Positions 1 through 12,280 of a DNA stretch of 64,000 nt are shown here, in pieces. Both the position numbers and the translations under genes were made by a program. This stretch comes from Apodemus sylvaticus (Eukaryota > Chordata > Mammalia > Rodentia > Muridae). The number at the start of each line of letters is the position of its first letter. The stretch's first letter is position 1. The notes under the pieces were generated by a model. It searched no databases. It had not been told where the DNA came from and was given only the letters and a program-made list of their open reading frames with translations. The stretch covers positions 102,051,253-102,115,252 of the forward strand of contig NC_067474.1 of assembly GCF_947179515.1 (NCBI RefSeq), written 5' to 3'.

Positions 1-805
1 TAATTGCCATAGGAATGTGTCTAGATTCTTGAGACCTCTTTAAATAAACTATATCAGTTGCAGCAAAGTATGAATAGTCCTGGAAACATTTTAAAATATT
101 ATCTGAGGGAGAATAGCTCACATTTAATAACTTACATATAAGCCAACTCGGTCTCATATTTCTTAATGGATATTGTTACATTTTATCTTGATCCCTATAC
201 TCCCAAAACACATGATTCTAAAGGAATAGCTTCTGATACGGTTATTATAAGCATTTCCCAAAATCTTTATTTTAATCTCTCACATAGACCTTCTATGGTA
301 TGGGGGTACTTTCACTGGAGGCATCTCATCTGGAACCTCAGAACGAAAAGTTTTATAAGCAGTGAAAAGACAACCCATAGGAACTATACCTGCTAAGTTA
401 ACATAACCAGTAAGTCTATATGTATTACAATTAATCATATGATGTAAGGAAAACAAACTCAAGAGTCTGTAGCTGCATTCGAGCAGCCACCAAATCTATA
501 TCCTCTCATTAAATTTATTTACCTGCATCCACGTAGGCAGTCTCTTCACATCCAGTGAAAGCCCATGCAGTCTTGTCTCTGTCAGCGCAGGTTGTACAGG
601 TCGGTCTAGGATTTAGACTGTGGCGCCAGCATTCTTTGAAACGAACATATGTATATCCCCTCTCGGAGGGCATTATAGTGTTGGCCCCTTTCTCTGGTGT
701 TGGACATTATTAGCCTTATATGAAGTTTATTATTTGCTTTAAGCTGTACTCTTAAACAACTTGAGTCTGGATTGACTTGGCCGTCGGGCCAGGGAGGGAG
801 CCTTT
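1..805 (-). other. Probable 3' part of a decayed endogenous retrovirus
   Basis: No intact gene is visible. A 60-codon minus-strand frame at 280-462 could be a retroviral remnant, but I cannot match it to a family. The placement is inferred: the block lies on the far side of an L1 insertion from clear retroviral gag sequence in the same orientation, and the two sides rejoin when the L1 (818-3509) is removed. It could equally be unrelated intergenic DNA. Confidence 0.3.
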
Positions 806-817
806 GCTACTGTCTCT
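806..817. repeat. Left target-site duplication of composite L1
   Basis: The 12-base sequence gctactgtctct at 806-817 recurs exactly at 3510-3521, bracketing the L1 block. This marks one integration interval and shows that 805 and 3522 were once contiguous. Confidence 0.75.
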
Positions 818-1860
818 CTTTTTTTTTTAATTTATTGATATATTTATTTATATTTCAAATGATTTCCCCTTTTCTGGACCCCCACTCCCTGAAAGTTCCA
901 TCAGTCCCCTTCCCTCCCCCTGTTTTCCCACCCAACTCTTCCCACTTCCCTGTTATGATTTTGCTCTATACTGCTTCACTGAGTCTTTTCAGAACAAGGG
1001 GCCACTCCTCCGTTCTTCTTGTACCTCATTTGATGTGTGGATTATGTTTTGGGTATTCCAGTTTTCTAGGTTAATATCCACTTATTAGTGAGTGCATACC
1101 ATGATTCACCTTTTGAGTCTGGGTTACCTCACTTAGTATGATGTTCTCCAGCTCCATCCATTTGCCTAAGAATTTCATGAATTCATTGTTTCTAATGGTT
1201 GAATAGTACTCCATTGTGTAGATATACCACATTTTTTGCATCCATTCTTCTGTTGAGGGATACCTGGGTTCTTTCCAGCATCTGGCAATTATAAATAGGG
1301 CTGCTATGAACATAGTAGAGCATGTATCCTTATTACATGGTGGGGAATCCTCTGGGTATATGCCCAGGAGTGGTATAGCAGGATCTTCTGGAAGTGAGGT
1401 GCCCAGTTTTCTGAGGAACCGCCAGACTGCTTTCCAGAGTGGTTGTACCAATTTGCAACCCCACCAGCAGTGGAGGAGTGTTCCTCTTTCTCCACACCCT
1501 CTCCATACCTGCTGTCTCCTGAATTTTTAATCTTAGCCATTCTGACTGGTGTAAGGTGAAATCTCAGGGTTGTTTTGATTTGCATTTCCCTAATGACTAA
1601 TGAAGTTGAGCATTTTTAAGATGCTTCTCCACCATCTTCAGGTGAGAATTCTTTGTTTAACTCTGTACCCCATTTTTTAATAGGGTTGTTTGGTTTTCTG
1701 GAGTCTAACTTCTTGAGTTCTTTATATATATTGGATATTAGCCCTCTATCTGATGTAGGGAAGATCTTTTCCCAATTTGTTGGTTGCCGATTTGTCCTTT
1801 TGATGGTGTCCTTTGCCGTACAGAAACTTTGTAATTTTATGAGGTCCTATTTGTCAATTC
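818..1860 (-). mobile_element. L1 3' fragment (first of two head-to-tail units)
   Basis: Minus-strand, 5'-truncated L1. From high to low coordinate it reads the C-terminal part of ORF2 (the cysteine-rich CWW region and the YTMEYYS region can be read), ORF2 stop near 1071, the purine-rich 3' UTR and a poly(A) seen as a T run near 819-828. It begins abruptly at 1860, inside ORF2, directly against the poly(A) of the next unit. ORF2 here is frame-broken. The nearly identical second copy makes this a young family. Confidence 0.9.
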
Positions 1861-3509
1861 TTTTTTTTTCCTTTTTTTAATTCGATATATTTTTTATTTA
1901 CATTTCAAATGATTTCCCCTTTCCTAGCCCCCCCCCAGAAAGTCCCATAAGCCCCCTTCTCTCACCCTGTCCTCCCACCCACCCCTTCCCACTTCCCCGT
2001 TCTGGTTTTGCTGAATACTGCTTCACTGAGTCTTTCATGAACAAGGGGCCACTCTTCCTTTCTTCTTGTACCTCATTTGATGTGTAGATTCTGTTTTGGG
2101 TATTCCAGGTTTCTAGGTTAATATCCACTTATTAGTGAGTGCATACCATGATTCACCTTTTGAGTCTGGGTTACCTCACTTAGTATGATGTTCTCTAGGT
2201 CCATCCATTTGCCTAAGAATTTCATGAATTCATTGTTTCTAATGGCTGAATAGTACTCCATTGTGTAGATATACCACATTTTTTGCATCCACTCTTCTGT
2301 TGAGGGATACCTGGGTTCTTTCCAGCATCTGGCAATTATAAATAGGGCTGCTATGAACATAGTAGAGCATGTATCCTTATTACATGGTGGGGAATCCTCT
2401 GGGTATATGCCCAGGATTGGTATAGCAGGATCTTCTGGAAGTGAGGTGCCCAGTTTTTGGAGGAACTGCCAGACTGATTTCCAGAGTGGTTGTACCAATT
2501 TGCAGCCCCACCAGCAGTGGAGGAGTGTTCCTCTTTCTCTACATCCTCGCCAACACCTGCTGTCTCCTGAATTTTTAATCTTAGCCATTCTGACTGGTAT
2601 AAGGTGAAATCTCAGGGTTGTTTTGATTTGCATTTCCCTAATGACTAATGAAGTTGAGCATTTTTTAAGATGCTTCTCCACCATCTTCAGGTGAGAATTC
2701 TTTGTTTAACTCTGTACCCCATTTTTTAATAGGGTTGTTTGGTTTTCTGGAGTCTAACTTCTTGAGTTCTTTATATATATTGGATATTAGCCCTCTATCT
2801 GATGTAGGATTGGTGAAGATCTTTTCCCAATTTGTTGGTTGCCGATTTGTCCTTTTGATGTTGTCCTTTGCCTTACAGAAACTTTGTAATTTTATGAGGT
2901 CCCATTTGTCAATTCTTGATCTTAGAGCATATGCTATTGGTGTTCTGTTCAGAAACTTTCTCCCTGTACCCATGTCCTCAAGGGTCTTCCCCAGTTTCTT
3001 TTCTATTAGCTTCAGAGTGTCTGGCCTTATGTGGAGGTCCTTGATCCATTTGGATTTGAGCTTAGTACAAGGAGACAAAGACGGATCAATTCGCATTCTT
3101 CTGTATGCTGACCTCCAGTTGAACCAGCACCATTTGTTGAAAAGGCTATCTTTTTTCCATTGGATGTTTTCAGCCCCTTTGTCGAGGATCAAGTGGCCAT
3201 AGGTGTGGGGGTTTATTTCTGGATCTTCAATCCTGTTCCATTGATCCTCCTGCCTGTCACTGTACCAATACCATGCAGTTTTTAACACTATTGCTCTGTA
3301 GTATTGCTTGAGGTCAGGGATACTGATTCCCCCAGAATTTCTTTTGTTGCTGAGAATAGTTTTAGCTATCCTGGGTTTTTTGTTATTCCAGATGAATTTG
3401 AGAATTGCTCTTTCTAACTCTGTGAAGAATTGAGTTGGGATTTTAATGGGTATTGCATTGAATCTGTATATTGCTTTTGGCAAAATGGCCATTTTAACTA
3501 TGTTGATCC
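1861..3509 (-). mobile_element. L1 3' fragment (second unit, longer)
   Basis: Same orientation and family as 818-1860 but starting further upstream in ORF2. A 275-codon open stretch (2665-3492) covers the region after the reverse-transcriptase core. A frame break near 2680 leads into a 188-codon stretch ending at the ORF2 stop near 2118. The 3' UTR and poly(A) end at 1861. Truncated reverse-transcribed copy; not autonomous. Confidence 0.9.
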
Positions 3510-3521
3510 GCTACTGTCTCT
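3510..3521. repeat. Right target-site duplication of composite L1
   Basis: Exact copy of the 12 bases at 806-817, directly after the 5' end of the second L1 unit. Confidence 0.75.
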
Positions 3522-4942
3522 TTAAGAAAATTAAACCATCTTTTCTCTAGCCAGGCTCGCTGCAGCTTGGCTTAACTCCGCCCCCTGTATGAATTGTGGC
3601 TGAATTAAGTGATTGTCAGAAGGCTATATTTGAATTGTCTGTATGAATTTTTCAAAATATTCTCTTGGCCAGAAATTTATGCTTTGTCTTAATTAAACAG
3701 TTAGATTTTCTTGATCTATATTAGTTTAAAATTGGCTATTAGAAGCTGCTGAGGCGAAAATGCCTTGTGTGTGGGGGGAACCACACCCCTCGAGGTGGAG
3801 CTGGGGCCCATATTGGGCATAGTTGTATTTTAACCTTTATCATTTTAAAAATCATCTTAATTACAAAATATGTTAAAAATGTAGGCCTTTACCAGACTGC
3901 CCAGGAGAGGTATAGCAGGGTCCTCCGGAGAGAAGACTTTATTTTTAATCTTATTTTTTACAAGTCTAATTTCTAGGATAAGATTCACATAAAATGCCAT
4001 CCCAATTTAAAAACATCTTAAAGGCCTGTATTTCCTGGGTTGCATCATGCCATGTGTTATTTAAGATGGTCACCATCTTGAACTATCGATTTTAAACTAA
4101 CTTTTTGTTATCTATATTATATCTTTTAAATCATGTGTAATGGCTTATAGGCCAAAACTTAATATAGTCAAGACATGCAAAATATACTTATACCTTTAAG
4201 ACTATTTATAAACAATAGAGCGATTACATGAACCTCATAAATTTAAACCAAACAATTTTTTTCCAGTTGTAATTTCGAAAGAATAAAAAGCATTTTGAAC
4301 CAAAAACCATAATAGTAGAGATTTTTCTTTAGAAAAAACAACCATTAATCCATTTGTCTTAGGCCTAAGGCTGCTAGCTCCCTTTTAAAATAACTCTCTC
4401 TCTAACTATATTTGTCTCCTGGCTAAGTACGGGACACTTAGATCAGTCTCCACTCTGTAAACTGTGGCTAGATTAAAAATTAGACCTCCAGTAGATGAAG
4501 TTTTTATCCTTTATTTTTAAACATGAAACATATACAGTCATTCATACAAACACACGAATGGGACATGAACATACATGTAGACATGGTGCACCAAGGACAG
4601 ACGATGATACATAAAGAGAAGCAAGCTTGTTTATGCATCCAATTATATCTATTTTCTTTCTTTTTTACTTTTTCCTTTTTAGAATTTCTTAAAGCAGCTC
4701 TTGGAGGCTGCGGACAAATGCCTATTTTTAAGCCCTTTTTCTTTTTGTCTGAATCAGGTCTTACAAGCTGTGGATATATGTCTAAAGTTCTCCCATATTA
4801 GAGAACTCTCTGATGTATTAACATTTTTCTCCTCGCTTATGAGTTCCGGACTGAGAGTGCCCCTGACTTGAAAAACTAAGCTGAGTTTTCCCCTTTCTCT
4901 TTCCCTGAAAGGGGTTGTTCTATTTTTGTAGAACTTGGATTA
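3522..4942 (-). mobile_element. Decayed endogenous retrovirus, internal region downstream of gag
   Basis: AT-rich sequence with many stops in all frames. It lies downstream, in the minus sense, of the gag zinc knuckles at 4943-5065. I cannot read protease or polymerase motifs here. Pol is probably deleted, because only about 1.4 kb plus the 1-805 block remains. Confidence 0.4.
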
Positions 4943-5210
4943 GCATTTATCTTTCCAATGTCTGCCCTTTTGGCAATGAGGGCAAGCTCCCGGAGGAGCA
5001 CTCATATCTCTCATATCTCTTGGACATTGTCTCTGCATATGTCCTTATTTCCTACACTTATAATAAGTGAGGCTGGGGGAGTCTCTTCCTCCTCCATGTA
5101 TATGTTTAACACTGGCGCTGAATTCCTGTCCTTTCAAAGCTGCAGCATAGGCTATCCCTAGAACCTTTGCTGGTGGGGCATCTATATAGGCCTTTACATA
5201 GCCCTGCATT
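4943..5210 (-). pseudogene. Retroviral gag remnant: capsid C-terminus and two CCHC zinc knuckles
   Basis: Reading the minus strand, a capsid-like tail runs in one frame into two nucleocapsid zinc knuckles spaced 27 codons apart. The second (4943-4984) has perfect C-X2-C-X4-H-X4-C spacing. The first (5024-5065) keeps the spacing, but its first Cys codon reads Tyr and a stop codon falls within it. CCHC knuckles bind genomic RNA in retroviral Gag. The element is an inactivated endogenous retrovirus of undetermined class; paired knuckles favour a betaretrovirus-like (ERVK) origin over a gammaretrovirus, which normally has one. Confidence 0.7.
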
Positions 5211-6080
5211 GTTTCTTTTTTACTTAAATATTGAAAGAAGCATTCATTCCTGCTTTGACTTAGATTGCCCCATGTTATTACAAAACAGATTACTCACCGC
5301 TTAACCGATTATCCTTTATCGATGGGACTGCAGTTCCCTTAGCGAGATCCAGCCTGTACCTTGAGAAAAATGAAAGAAAATTAAAGATTACCTGTCCAAT
5401 GTCCCTGTTCAGGCACCAGCTATTACAGACCGTGTGGGGGTCTGCCGTGGGGGAACCAGGGTTCCTTGGTCCAGGAAGACACAGGTCCAGTGGAAACATG
5501 ACAAACTGACATGACCACAGAGGTGGTTTAAAATCTGAGTGTATTTCTCGGGTATCTTTCAAAGTCCAGTCCAGTCAATATCTCGAATTAACTATCATAT
5601 ACATTTGTAAAAGGCTAGCTAGGCTTTCTCGGGCAATACAGGGTATTTATCCAAAGTCCAGGGTTCATGTGACTAAACTGCTTCTTCGTCTTGGTCTCGA
5701 TGTCATGCCAGCTTGGGAGCTGAAGAAAGAGGGTTTTCATGCCTAGCCTCCTGTCATTCTCATGCCTAGCCTCCTGGCGAAAATGGCGACATTATAGAAC
5801 TTGAGAAGCTGTCTTGCTTGCGCTGTCTTTTAAGAGTCCTTTTGTCTAGTCTGCCAGTTGCACTCTTCTCTGTGCCATGCTTGGGGCCATCGTGGGCCCT
5901 GGGCGATCGGCTCTAATGGTTAGCTCCGGTAGCAGTCTCTAGCCTCTAGCCTGGTAAAGCTAATTGGCTGTAGCTTGATGAATTAACTAACTCATTTCTC
6001 CTCTGAGTGTCTCTCTCTTAGGTAGAGAGAATCTATTGCCTCTCTGTAAATCAAAAGTATGTATTTTCTCTGTATGTCTC

Positions 6081-6084
<4 letters not shown>
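5211..6084 (-). mobile_element. Probable 5' part of the same endogenous retrovirus
   Basis: Continues upstream (minus sense) from gag. Frames are broken by stops, and no LTR edge or primer-binding site is secure. The stretch at 5400-5560 has the look of leader/gag sequence but I cannot prove it. Confidence 0.35.

Positions 6085-6139
<55 letters not shown>
6085..6139. repeat. (TC)n microsatellite
   Basis: Uninterrupted TC dinucleotide tract of about 55 bases, with shorter CT-rich sequence on both sides. Confidence 0.97.
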
Positions 6140-6142
<3 letters not shown>

Positions 6143-6739
6143 ACTCAATTTAGTCTCTCTGAGTTAGTAAGTATAAACTGTATCCTGAATCACACCTGGA
6201 TAAGCCAAGAAAGGTTGTTTTCCTTAAGGGCTCCCTGTGTGAGGCCTGTAACACAAAAGGCCAGTTCCTCATGAAGCTTCCCTTGCTATTCAGGTGGGCC
6301 TGAGATAGCCTGTCTGCAAGCAAAATCAAGAGTCAACAGGCTGAACTAGATTAACTTGTGGGAGAGGTAGCTAGGTACCAACTCAAATGTAAATTCTACC
6401 TTGCCCAAATACTCATCTTTCTGGCAGGGACCTCATAAGATTTTTCAGATGTAAATATCTTTAGTCTGGGCTATTGTTTGGAAACTATCTGCCATGAAAG
6501 GTAGTAGACTAGAACCTATGACTGGAATTTCTGGAATACCTTTTTTTTTTTTTTTACCATAATAGCATAAATGGTTGGAGCAAAGCAAAGTAGAATTTTT
6601 TGTTATAAGATAGATTCTAACATATCTATATTTGTTTGGTTAGGCCATGTCTCAGCTATAAGCAAATAGAAGAGTTTAAGAAATAAACTTCTAAATATAT
6701 GGGGAGGTCCATTATTCCCAGAAGACATTTTTTCTTTTC
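6140..6739. other. Unassigned sequence before duplicon A
   Basis: No gene seen. Contains a short T run at about 6540-6555. Homology to copies B and C appears to stop near 6740. Confidence 0.5.
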
Positions 6740-8745
6740 CCTCTGTCTGTAAAATATCATGTTGCACTACAACAGTTAGTATTGGTCACTGTAACTCAGG
6801 AATAGTAGACAAAGAGAAGTGGATATGACCATATTCATACTCTCATTCCTGAAGCTTGGCAAACTTGGCAGTGTCCAGCTTACAGTGTTACTGTACACAG
6901 ATATGTCTTCATGGACAGCTGTGTGATGCTTCCTGACTCTAAAGTCCTTTCTGTGTGAACTGGGTGTGCATTGAATCAAGTCTGTTTATGTGTGCAGGAA
7001 GGCTAGCTCAGTACTTTTTTACCTACTGCATTCTCCTGTCTCAGTCCTTTCATTTCTGTGACTTGATTTGTAGAGAGACTTTTTGAGATGCCATGCCACC
7101 TGGCAGGAACTTGATATCGACCATATGTGAAGTTCTTCTCCCAGCTTTTGAGTGGGAACTCCTGTGTTAGCCATAATGCCCTCCACTTAGGGTGGAGTGC
7201 ACAGACAAAGGTGAAGGTTCTTCTTCAAGGACCTGCAGATTCCTGAAAAAAACTAGCCACTTGTGGAGCAACTGAACTGATTCTGCTGAGAAGCTTCCAG
7301 ACTTTTCCCCCTGCCTATACATATTAGGAATTCTTCATTAAACATTGAGACCTTGAATAGCAGGTGTTACCTTGGTCTCCCTCTCTTTTTTGCTGCCTTC
7401 CCATACTTCCCCAGCTTCCCTTTTAGGTAACCCATTTGATGTAACTGCAGGCAGTTACATTGATTCCTAAATTTTCTTTAATAAAAACAAGTTATTTCAA
7501 AGGGGTGAAATACAATATGGCATTATGTATTTCTGATACGTGGAACTAATTGATAACATTCTTTATTATGTAACCATGAAAGTGATGAAGATTACACTAA
7601 AAATAATGACCAAAGAAACAATACAAGGAGTCATATTTGAAACATGTTTAGCTGTCACAACAATAGCCATTTATTCAGTTATTACAATCCCCAACAAAGT
7701 CTACTTCAATTACCGGATCTACAGCTCACCTTGATATCATTTGATTTTCTGCAAATACACAGATCACCAATATATGTCCATATAATGGATTTTTTTTTTT
7801 TTACTTATTCCTCTGCTCCCTGTGAGGACAGACATAGAAACACTCATGTTAGCATGTTCATCATGTGAAGAGAAAGAGACTTTTTCTCATGATCATAAAA
7901 CTAAGGGGAAGAACAAAACATCAAAGAGGAATTTGTTGTAATTAACAGCTTACTCTAATGAAGGAACCGCAGTTGTAGCATTTCCTTGGCAGTTCTACTA
8001 CAGATACATATTATATTCCTCTGTTCAAGTGTCCTTCTAAATTCTAAGAGACTGAGGAGCCAAGAGCCTCTGTTATCTTGAACCAAGCCTTTATAAATCA
8101 CAGATCTTGTTGTCCCAATAGAAGTATGAACTAAGTTAATCTGCATCAATTAAGATTGACCATGCCTGGAACACAGATTCACATTGCACCACGTAGATGT
8201 GCCATTGTGGAGTAGGTTACCTGAACTCTTGAAGTCACAGATCAAAAGACAGTCATAATTCAGTGCATTAACTGAACTCACTGTTGCTGGCCTCAGCAGG
8301 CAGAGCAGCAGGTGAAGAATCTCTTCTGTGGGTTCAATGCTATTTACAGCATTCCTAGAGCAGGGTTGGTTGTCCCAGTTTCCCAATGCATTACCTATTG
8401 ATCAATACGATGTGAGTTTGGCTGGGAATCCCTACTAAGGGGACTGCATACAGACCCCCTCCTTCTCCAGAGAACTCCGGTTATAGGAGGCCAGAGGGAA
8501 AGGATACAAGGACTTTCTATACAGACTTATCTGTCCATTGCTCAGAAGACATGACCTGCGGACCTGAGAGGATTTCCCTTCCTAAGACGAGTTTGAAGGG
8601 AATGGAATCTTCCAGACTAAAGTCAGTTCTTCTGGGGAAGGGTGTTTTAGTATGAAGGAAAGTCAGCCAGGGATCAATTCTGTAAAGAAATTGCCCACTT
8701 GTATTGTTTTTTTTTGCAGGCCAGGCCAGTAGGTGGCTCTCTTCT
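6740..8745. other. Duplicon A, non-coding 3' flank of interferon A
   Basis: No gene seen. Short open frames here are not conserved as frames in copies B and C, although the DNA aligns, which argues against coding. Confidence 0.6.
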
Positions 8746-8764
8746 CTAAATTTTTCTCATAATT

Positions 8765-8885
8765 GAGCATTTGGTTTCCTTTTCCTTTCTCCCTTTCTTA
8801 CCTTCTTTCTTCTTAATTTCTTCCTTCTTTCCTTTTCTCTTTCTTTTTTCTGTCTTCTTTTGTTTTTCATTTTTCTTTGTTGAAG
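8765..8885. repeat. Pyrimidine-rich (TTTCC)-type tract
   Basis: Low-complexity CT tract. It is the inverted counterpart of GA-rich tracts in copies B (45715-45860) and C (61660-61810), and is therefore older than the duplication. Confidence 0.9.
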
Positions 8886-10139
8886 CAGAAAGCATTAGGT
8901 CATTAGAAGAACATTGTTTAAGGACTAAAATTAAGAGGAAATTCTTATGCATTATAGTTTTATTCAAACCTTGAACTCCTTCATTCTGGTTTCAAGGGTG
9001 GTTATGTGATTTCAGAAAAAAACTCCAGTCATGAATCAAGATGTAATAGACAGCAGTTGTATGGTGAGCAGAGCTGGGTCATGAGGAGAGACTGAGGGGC
9101 ACACTGGGGTGTCCTGCATCAGGGAGGGGGAAACAAGGACAGTGACAGTGAAAGATGGGTGTGGGACAGCAGGGAGGTACTGGGAGTCTGTCAGAGAGAA
9201 AGCTGTGTGTGCACACACATATGTACATAGATATATATAGTCTGTAGTGCTATTGTACATTATACACATAGTATATCATGTATAATATATGCATTTATCT
9301 GTAATTCCACATTCAGTTTCAGCCTAAGAAACTGATGCCTATATAATATATTTGTCAGCCATCAATATTTATTGAACACTGAATTCAGTGATTAATCTTC
9401 CATGCTCAGTGTATCTGTGGCAGAGATGTTCTGTTAATTGTGACAGACAGCAAGGGCTTTCGGTGCTTCAACTGTCTGTACTTTCCATTCATCTTTCTTC
9501 TTTCCTGAGGTGTTGGTTTGATGGTCAACATCTCCAATTCTGTTCTATTTCTTTTTTCTACTTTCCTAGAAAGTAAACACTGGTGTTGGTTTGTGGCACT
9601 GAACCAAAACTACAATCTCATTGAAGATGAAACCTGGAAAAGGAACTGAGATGTCATCTAAATGACAAAGTAGTAGCAAAATTATTAGCTACTAAGATAA
9701 AAAGGACAAGATCCAAGTCCATTAATAAGAATGCTATGAAAGTGACTATATTTTCAAGTGATCTTCAGTATCAATGAAATAAAAAACTTCCGGTAATATT
9801 TCTCTCAGAAATATCATACTTAAAATATATGTGGAGCCATGAAGATAACAAAGAAGAGCAGTGCTGTGTCCTTACTGTCACAGACCTGTTAGAGATTAGA
9901 GCTGACATCTAAGAGAGGATTCCTGCACTGGCCAGTGCTTACCACAGGAGCCTCTTGCAGTGCATGCCAATGAACAGAGAGACTCACAACTAGTCACTGA
10001 GCAGAAAACAAAGGGCTAATTTCCTGGCCTTGGGAAGAAGAAGGCCCAGAAGAATTGGAAGAGCCAGAGGCAGTGGAGGACTGCAGCAAAGCCATGTTCT
10101 CAGACACAACAGGGCAGTTATTCATGTGGACTGAGGGTG
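8886..10139. other. Duplicon A, non-coding sequence
   Basis: No gene seen. Aligns in inverted order with about 44500-45700 of copy B and 60400-61650 of copy C. Confidence 0.6.
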
Positions 10140-11990
10140 GCTATGGCTGAGTGAACAAGACCTGCTGGGAACACAAACAATGACAGGGACTGCCTGCAGT
10201 AGACTGGGGTGGAGACATCTCAGAAGCCCGCAGCAGCTCCTTGTAGAAAAGGATGGTATCTGGGACCCTGAGAACCAGAATACCCCCCCCCCCAGGTGAC
10301 CCACCATCTGAAATAAGGGACTGCCCGGAGTAGGCCTGGATGGAGACATTTCAGTTGCCCTCAGCAGCTCTTTGTAGCAACAGCTGCTCCCATTTCTCCT
10401 AACCTTAACCCTGGACAATGGCTGTATCAATTTCATTTGTGCGTGAGACTATTTTTCAGTTGGCCTTGGTGTGCATAATTATTTTATTATATCTGACTTT
10501 CTTACTTCGTTCACATTCTGCTCTGGTGAATTCTGTGAAACTAGATGTTCCCTGATGTAATGATTCTTAAACAATTAAAAATTGAGGCATGGGGCACAGC
10601 ACAGCACAGCACAGCAGAGTCCTAATGGCCCAGGTGCACGCTGTGTGTTCTCATCTTAGAAACAATACAATAACTGCACAATGGTAGTTCCAGATTAATG
10701 CTTGATTTGCAAAGAAAGTTTGACAAAATTATTAGAAAATGAATTAGAGCCAACATTGGGACCCCAAAGAATGAAAAAAATTATTAAAGTTGTGAAATAA
10801 GTTTTGCACAACCTTTGAGAGTGGTTCCTAGATAAACAAGTAGAGAATATGTCTTCTCTTATATTAAATCTTATATTAGTAAAACTAAGTCAAAACACTG
10901 GGACTCTTAGGAGCGTCATTGTGTGCAATGTGTAGAAGTGGAAAGCTAGGAGAACTACGGAGTTAAGGGTTAACTTGATTCTTTCTGGCCACTGCCTGGC
11001 AGCTTTGCCCATGTCATTTATCATTAGAGCTTCACAAGGAAATGTAAGTAGCTGGTCTCGGAGCTCTGATCTCTGAAGTATAATAGTTAAAGTTAAAGTT
11101 TAAATAATGATGTTTGTAATTATTATTATTTTGGTTATAGGCCTGGGAATAGAGAAGCTTGAATTTTGGGGAACAATTGTAATTCTTGATTCTTTGTGGG
11201 ATGTGGTTATTCTTTTGAATTTGATTTGACAATGATTATACAATGTGTTTTTTACATGCTTTTGTAGTATCAATAAAAGACGGGGGCAAGAAGCAGACAG
11301 GAGAGCTTGTGGAGAGAATGTAGAGAGAGAGGAGTGAGCACGTGAAGAGCAATGAGAGCGAATGCGGAGAGCATGAGAAGAGCTTGTGAGGAGTGAGTGA
11401 GGAGAGAATGTGAGGTGTGTGTGAAGAGTGTGTGTGAGTGAAAGGAGAGTGCATGTGGTGTGTGTGTGAGATGTGTGTGAAGAGTGTGTGTGAGTGAAAG
11501 GAGAGTGCATGTGGTGTGTGTGTGTGAGGTGTGTGTGAACAGTGTGTGTGTGAGTGAAAGGGGAGTGCATGTGGTGTGTGTGGAGAGTGTGTGTGTGTGA
11601 AAGGAGGGTGCATGTGGTGTGTGTGTGTGTGTGTGTGTGTGTGAAGAGTGTGTGTGTGTGAGTGAAAGGAGAGTGCATGTGGTGTGTGTGTGAGATGTGT
11701 GTGAAGAGTGTGTGTGCATGAGTGAAAGGGGAACACACAGAGGTGTGTGAGAGAGTGCAAGAAAAACGCACAGGAGAAAAGCAGAGTGCGCAGGAGAATG
11801 CAGAGTGTGTGCAGCCTCGAGCTGCGAGCGAATGAGTGAGAGAGAAACAGAGCAGAGAGTGAGAAAGAAGAGAAGCTTTAAGCCTTGAAAAAATGCCTGT
11901 CAGCTTGTACCCAAAACGTAATCTGTGTATATTTATTATATGCCTTCCAGATATCCCTGCTTCCAGTTGAGAACTGATCCTGTGTCAAGG
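10140..11990 (-). mobile_element. Copy-A-specific insertion, LTR-element-like
   Basis: Copies B and C run directly from sequence homologous to 12000 into sequence homologous to 10140, so about 1.85 kb is extra in A. The block includes a C run (about 10280-10291), a short CAGCA repeat near 10600, AT-rich sequence and the TG-rich minisatellite at 11390-11740. A retroelement origin is likely from size and clean absence elsewhere, but I could not identify terminal repeats or coding motifs. Confidence 0.4.
11390..11740. repeat. TG-rich minisatellite, about 43-65 bp units
   Basis: A block of the form gtgagtgaaaggagagtgcat followed by variable TG runs recurs about six times. The aaag anchor falls at about 11441, 11497, 11557, 11600, 11665 and 11725. 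Long open frames across it are artefacts of the TG periodicity. Confidence 0.92.
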
Positions 11991-12194
11991 TTGGACGCTG
12001 GCAAAGATCAAGCCAGACAAAATAGCAGCTTGGAAAATGGAGGCAATTCCACCTCTACTTGAGGACTATGTCAGCTGATGGCTGCTGGGAGAAGGAGATT
12101 CAGGTATCCTCAGGGATGGGGCCCCTGAGAGCGGCTACCCATGCTAAAAGAGTTGGTACTATACCATGCACAACTAGTAGTTCAAAGAAGATGG

Positions 12195-12280
12195 AGCTGG
12201 AGAAGGAAGAGGAGGAGGAAGAAAAGGAGGGGAGGAGAAGGAGGAGGAGCAGCAGGAGGAGGAGGAACAGTAACAAAGAA
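12195..12280. repeat. GGA/GAA-rich purine tract
   Basis: Degenerate trinucleotide tract. It aligns with the pure TCC array at 44211-44270 in copy B and with an eroded tract at 58845-58885 in copy C. Confidence 0.85.

Noticed and set aside
11100..11771. Three overlapping long open frames (up to 223 codons) on the minus strand
   Set aside because: They are His/Thr/Ser-rich translations of the TG minisatellite in all three frames; no domain or start context supports them.
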